Origin: Meconema thalassinum
Taxonomy: Eukaryota; Arthropoda; Insecta; Orthoptera; Tettigoniidae
Assembly (NCBI GenBank): GCA_946902985.2
Contig: OX336397.1
Coordinates: 188,236,813-188,300,812 of the forward strand
Direction: 5' to 3'
DNA length: 64,000 bases
Shown here: in pieces, positions 59,787 to 64,000 of the stretch
Numbering within the stretch: the first letter of the stretch is position 1
Layout: every line of letters begins with the position of its first letter
Position numbers and translations under genes: made by a program
Notes under the pieces: generated by a model
The model's database searches: none
What the model saw: only the letters and a program-made list of their open reading frames with translations
Told to the model about the DNA's origin: nothing

Positions 59787-61165
59787 TTATGAGTTCGATC
59801 CGGGAAAATGTGTGTCTGTCTGTCATTCTGTGTGTGTGTGTGTCCCCTATCAACTCCTAAACGGCTGCAGCAATCGAAACCAAATTTAGTATGAGTAAAG
59901 ATGTATACCGGAATATCTCAAGTCCATATTTGAAAATCATGTCAGTGCTACCAACTGCTGAAAAAACGCACTATAAATTTGAGCTCCATGATGGATATCT
60001 TGGAAAGTATGCATGGGAGTTATTCCAAAAATTGGCACACATGAAGATAATACTATTTCAGTTTAATTTCCAAAAGGCCATACATGACAGTGTTGCCAAA
60101 ATAATTTTAAGCCTTCTGATAAGTCCAATTTTCAAATGCATATAACTTCTACACTATCAATTGGATTTCAACCAATTTGTGAATGTAAACCGTCATGACT
60201 GAGCCTATCCTCAAGAGCCACCATGGCTGCCAACTGTTAATAATTGCTCTCTCTATTTTCTTTATCCAAATACCAAAATATCTGAACGTATGCAGGCCGA
60301 CAACTACTATGCACACGCATTGTACCTGACATTTAAGATTAATTTCGAGTAACTTATATACTTCAATTCTACCAACATGATTCTAAGCCTGCTGATAGGA
60401 CCAATTTTTAAATAAATGTAACTTCTATACTATCAGTTGGATTTCAACCAAATTTCGTATGTGCTATGTGTAACATAACAGATATGACTCTCAGTATTCT
60501 TAAGAGCAATCAGAGCTGCCAAGTGTTAATAAATGCTGTCTATATTTTTGTACCCAAATATCAATATATCAGAAAGTATACAAGCCAACAGCTCTATACT
60601 TTGCACACGTATAGAACATGACATTCTAGATTAATCTGGAGTAATTAATATAAGTCAGTGCTGCCACCATGATTCTATGCATGCTGATAGGTCCAATTTT
60701 AAAATACATGTAACTTCTATACTAACAAATGGATTTCATCCAAAATTGACACAACAAGATATCATAATATTTGAGATTATTTCTAACCAGCACACGCATG
60801 ACATTGTTGCCAACATGCTTCTACGCGTGCTGATAGAGCCAATGTCTAACTGCGTGTAACGTCCATTGGACTTCAACCAAATTTTGTATTCTGCACCTTA
60901 AGAGATGGAACTAAGAATATATTCAGTCACCAGGGCTGCCAACTGTAGTGCTCTATTAGGCTACATTATACCAGGAATATTTCGAACTAATTAGACATTT
61001 CGATATTACCAACTTAATTTCGTCATTATTCTAGATATGTTCATATACTGTAGATTAATCATTGGCATTAAAAGTCGGCTCTTTAGTTCGTCACGGAACT
61101 ACTTGTTCGCCCTGTGTTGATCTCATAAGTCTACTTTCGTTTTTTGCAAAAATCGAAAGTAGGCT
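59747..61165 (+). repeat. Hairpin-ended element with ~285-bp units, head-to-head with the previous
   Basis: The element starts at the shared hairpin (59747-59786), then cttatgag, a GTCT/GTGT microsatellite (59808-59845) and cccctatcaactcctaaacg. Units at about 59870, 60160, 60440, 60725 and 60865 carry ttggatttcaaccaaattt, ggctgccaactgt and gctgataggtccaatttt. The right end is a stronger palindrome at 61128-61165 (arms agtctactttcg / cgaaagtaggct), preceded by ccctgtgttgatctcataa. Both ends therefore carry the same hairpin module in inverted orientation. Non-coding. Confidence 0.82.
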
Positions 61166-61572
61166 AAAACAGTGGTTGATTAATGTTTGAACTATGCCAA
61201 CGAAAAGAAAGGGCAAGGCGTACCGCGAAATAGGACTTAATTTATTACCAATCTACATTACGGTAGGTTAAGTTTGGATTATATATTATTACTGTATTAT
61301 AAAGAGGGTGTTTCACCTTTAGTTACAAAATGAAGCTCACTCAAAACTTTGTGGCATTATTAAGTCTTTCTATACAAATACGTTTTGAGTTTGCCCTGAA
61401 TAATAATGAATTAACAACGCATAATAAAATAATAGTGTGCAAATGCCTGAGGTTTATTTTGAAGCTGAAAGGTTAGCACCCGCATTAAAAAAAGGAAACG
61501 CTAAGCATTCCTACAAAGCAGATAAATGTAAGGTAAACGAAAGAACGCGTAGTTTGTACGTTTAAAACTTAC

Positions 61573-61631
61573 TCATTTAAGTGATTTCCACTTTCATCTG
61601 CTTCTTCACTCTGATTTTCTTCTTTTACATC
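61573..61631 (-). CDS. Exon B of the zinc-finger gene
   Basis: This 59-nt exon follows acceptor cttatccccag and precedes donor gtaagt. It encodes an acidic stretch (DVKEENQSEEADESGN) and ends with the first two bases (GA) of a codon. The finger exon at 41895 supplies the third base (A), giving Glu and an open frame into the fingers. The intron between them would be about 19.7 kb. Length and phase agree with exon B' of arm 1. Confidence 0.7.
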
Positions 61632-62229
61632 CTGGGGATAAGATGGAATAATTGATGTCAGTGTTATCACCTTATAGATTAACACAAAAGATTACCCATG
61701 TAATTGTACAGCACCGCTCAGCTGAAGTGAAGATATATTCACTGAATGACTTTCTACTGTCCTTCACATCCAAGTGCTAGAGATAAACTTTATACAGATA
61801 AGTGGTTATAATACCTAGTTCTGAAACTTATAATACACTTTTAGAGACCACTTTAAATTTAGAGCGATTGAAAATGCTAAAATCAGTGCCTTAATGGAAG
61901 TAATAGCATGAAGGATTGAGGACAAATGAACATTTATTTCTAATTCTTTCAACTGTAAGACCATAAAAGAGAGGCAGATGAACTCGCTGTTCCACCCCTT
62001 GAATAATAACAATAGAATAGACCAAAACAAATCCAACGGTCCAACACATGCACATATCATTGAGTATCAAGCTACTAGACTGCCCATACGAGCATGATTT
62101 TTGAGAACGAAGGCCTATCGATCAACACTCAGAATATTATTCACGGCATTTCTTACAATTCGCTGCAATATTTGAATGTTCAAAATTAATTTATATTGAG
62201 TCAATGAAATGCCTCTATGGGGAGTCTAT

Positions 62230-62885
62230 TGTAGAGCATGCCAGTAACTCTAAGAATTATGTGTCTGCTAGAATATGGGAGCACACAGTTTGCAAAGGAG
62301 ATTAGAGCATGCTAGTATTTCTAAGAATTATGTGTGTGCTAGTGTATGGGAGCACACAGTTTGCAAAGGAGATTAGAACATGCTAGTAACTCTTAGAATT
62401 ATGTGTCTGCTAGTGTACGGGAGCACGCAGTTTTGAAAGGAGATTAGAGCATGCTAGTAACTCTAAGAATTATGTCTGCTAGAGTACGGGAGCACACAGT
62501 TTGCAAAGGAGATTAGAGCAGCTAGTCACTCTAAGAAGTATGTGTCTGCTCGAGTACGGGAGCACACAGTTTGCAAAGGAGATTAGAGCATGCTAGTGAT
62601 TCTAAGAATTATGTGTCTGCAAGAGTACGGGAGCACACAGTTTGCAAAGGAGATCATATCATGCTAGCTCTAAGAATTGTGTGTCTGCTAGAGTACGGAA
62701 GCACACAGTTTGGAAAGGAGTATAGAGCATGCTAGTAACACTAGGAATTATGTGTCTGCTAGAGTACGGGAGCACACAGTTTGCAAAAGAGATTAGAGCA
62801 GCTAGTCACTCTAAGAAGTATGTGTCTGCTCGAGTACGGGAGCACACAGTTCGCCAAGGAGATTAGAGCAGGTACAAACAGCCAA
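62230..62885 (-). repeat. ~70-bp intronic minisatellite, arm 2 copy
   Basis: About nine units share the consensus of 13026-13675. Units at about 62516 and 62806 share private variants (ctagtcactctaagaagta, ctcgagtacggg), a higher-order spacing of 290 bp that points to local block duplication or conversion. Confidence 0.93.
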
Positions 62886-62990
62886 AGGCTTCCGTTTGTC
62901 ATCAACTTACTTGTGAGAGAACAACTCTAAATCCCTAAATGCTATTAGGAGATAAGGAGATGTCCTGGAAATAAGCATGAACTTACTTAC

Positions 62991-63071
62991 CTCATTCAGA
63001 TTGATGCAAGGAACGATATCAGGAACAGAAGATTCCTCAATCTTAATGTCTGTGTAATGGTCTGTTTCGTC
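62991..63071 (-). CDS. Exon A of the zinc-finger gene
   Basis: This 81-nt exon (27 codons, phase 0 to 0) lies between acceptor ttctttgcag and donor gtaagt. It encodes DETDHYTDIKIEESSVPDIV and a few more residues. It joins exon B without shift. Compared with exon A' it lacks seven codons in frame, and most substitutions change the residue. Upstream exons, including the initiator Met, are expected beyond 64000. Confidence 0.68.
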
Positions 63072-63079
63072 CTGCAAAG

Positions 63080-64000
63080 AAATAACTTGTTTCACATATA
63101 TGTTCCTTTTCGTAGGTTGAATTATATCTTACAGATTGTTTGTAAAATTGCACTGAAGGAATCAAAGAGTAAAATAACATACTGAATGTAATTTAACCCC
63201 GCATTCATAGTTTTCATTCGTCCATAGTCGCATGGCAAAAAAAAACTAACAGTTATTGTGCAGGTTTTGTCAAAACGCATTTCAGTTAGAGTACAATCGC
63301 AAAAACGTAGGCCTAGCTCATTGTTACTAGCATTGAGTGTGTGTTGCGACTTTGCGGCGTAGCTGCAGTTGCTTACAGTACCATATAACGTTAATAAGGA
63401 CAAGCAACGTTGATGCATTTAGTGTTAAGATATCTCGTAACAAGCGTTGACACTTAAAAGAATTTTGATCTCAAGGATACCTAACGTAGGAAGTAATTTA
63501 ACGGGAACGATAAACAAATAGGGGCTTATTTGTAAGTACAGTGGCAGCTAGTTCAAGTCTAATTTCATAGAAATTCACTTGAAATACATAATAAGTTAGT
63601 CATTGTGGTTATCAAGATGATTACGCAATGTGATAATAGAGAACTGAAAAAGAATATTTTTATAGACAACAGCTTAGGAGCATTTCTAAACATAAATGAT
63701 GCCCATGGTCTAATAAAATGCTGAGATACACCGCCATAGACCATCTCTGGGAAGGTTTCCGCGGAGACTTCGTGCCAGTCCAAAACAAGACACATCTCTC
63801 TTTCTCCTTCGTTCAACCCTCCTAGAATAACGAAGAGCCCCTAACTATCAAATATGTGTGCGACATTGGAGGCTATGATGAAGATACTGACAGTCACAGC
63901 TAGCTGAGCAAGGTTGTCTTCAAGGGTGGACCATCAATATATTCACAACCTTGGCTACCTGCGGAGGGAGGCATCAAGTTGCGAGGAGGACCAACATCAT
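63080..64000 (-). other. Upstream intron or 5' region of the zinc-finger gene
   Basis: The segment is conserved with 11760-12810 of arm 1. A ~105-bp block (about 63710-63815) is especially alike between arms (by eye >90%) and open in one frame in both (WHEVSAE, PEMVYG, VSQHFIRP), but no splice signals or start were fixed. It could be an undetected exon or simply well-preserved intron. Confidence 0.3.

Larger units (their letters stand above)
61470..64000 (-). repeat. Inverted segmental duplication, arm 2
   Basis: The reverse complement matches 11760-14405 in order and spacing, including exon A, the minisatellite, exon B and about 95 bp of downstream intron. Homology runs to the right edge of the window, so the true limit lies outside. 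It lacks the SINE-like insertion of arm 1. Confidence 0.9.

Noticed and set aside
57553..59853. Repeated short frames in the 293-bp array as a gene family
   Set aside because: They are translations of the same non-coding tandem unit and are not kept open in all units.
11760..64000. Giant fold-back transposon with 2.6-kb terminal inverted repeats
   Set aside because: The arms contain gene exons with splice sites and do not end at shared transposon-like termini; a segmental duplication is simpler.

Overview
The window looks like a repeat-rich arthropod nuclear genome, most likely an insect with a large genome. The grounds are APE-type LINEs with insect-style ORF1, an intact Tc1/DD34E transposon, tRNA-derived SINE fragments, several unrelated satellites, GT-AG exons and long AT-rich stretches without genes. 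Assignment to a polyneopteran-like insect is only an impression from the repeat families. No bacterial operons, rRNA, functional tRNA or CRISPR array were seen.

Layout, left to right. 1-2064 holds a 50-bp satellite abutting a decayed LINE endonuclease (minus strand). 2.3-11.4 kb holds dispersed repeats, including hairpin-ended elements carrying GTCT/GTGT microsatellites. One of these is split by a nearly complete 4.3-kb LINE (5620-9951) with an intact ORF1 and a frameshifted ORF2. 11.76-14.4 kb is one arm of an inverted segmental duplication whose partner is 61.47-64 kb. Each arm carries two small coding exons separated by an intron containing a ~70-bp minisatellite. 15-17.4 kb holds a dispersed repeat and a 164-bp satellite. 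17.5-40 kb is mostly unassigned DNA with SINE fragments, microsatellite-led repeats and a possible Penelope-like tail. 40.3-41.9 kb is a C2H2 zinc-finger terminal exon (minus strand) followed by decayed fingers. 43.4-45.4 kb is a LINE with an inverted 5' part. 47-48.5 kb is an intact Tc1 element sitting inside another LINE tail. 50.7-52.3 kb is a third decayed LINE interrupted by a SINE. 57.4-61.2 kb is a pair of head-to-head tandem-array elements.

The best candidate host gene lies on the minus strand: exon A (62991-63071), exon B (61573-61631) and the zinc-finger terminal exon (41073-41895). Their splice sites and phases fit: 81 + 59 + 823 nt make 321 codons including the stop, and the split codon is completed in frame. 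The ~19.7-kb intron would contain the Tc1, two LINEs, SINEs and both tandem-array elements. The encoded protein would be an acidic-leader, eight-finger C2H2 protein, presumably a nuclear DNA-binding factor. Its first exon lies beyond the right edge. The plus-strand twin exons at 12816-12917 and 14252-14310 have no zinc-finger exon downstream in this window and may be an orphaned paralogue. Everything else that encodes protein belongs to mobile elements.
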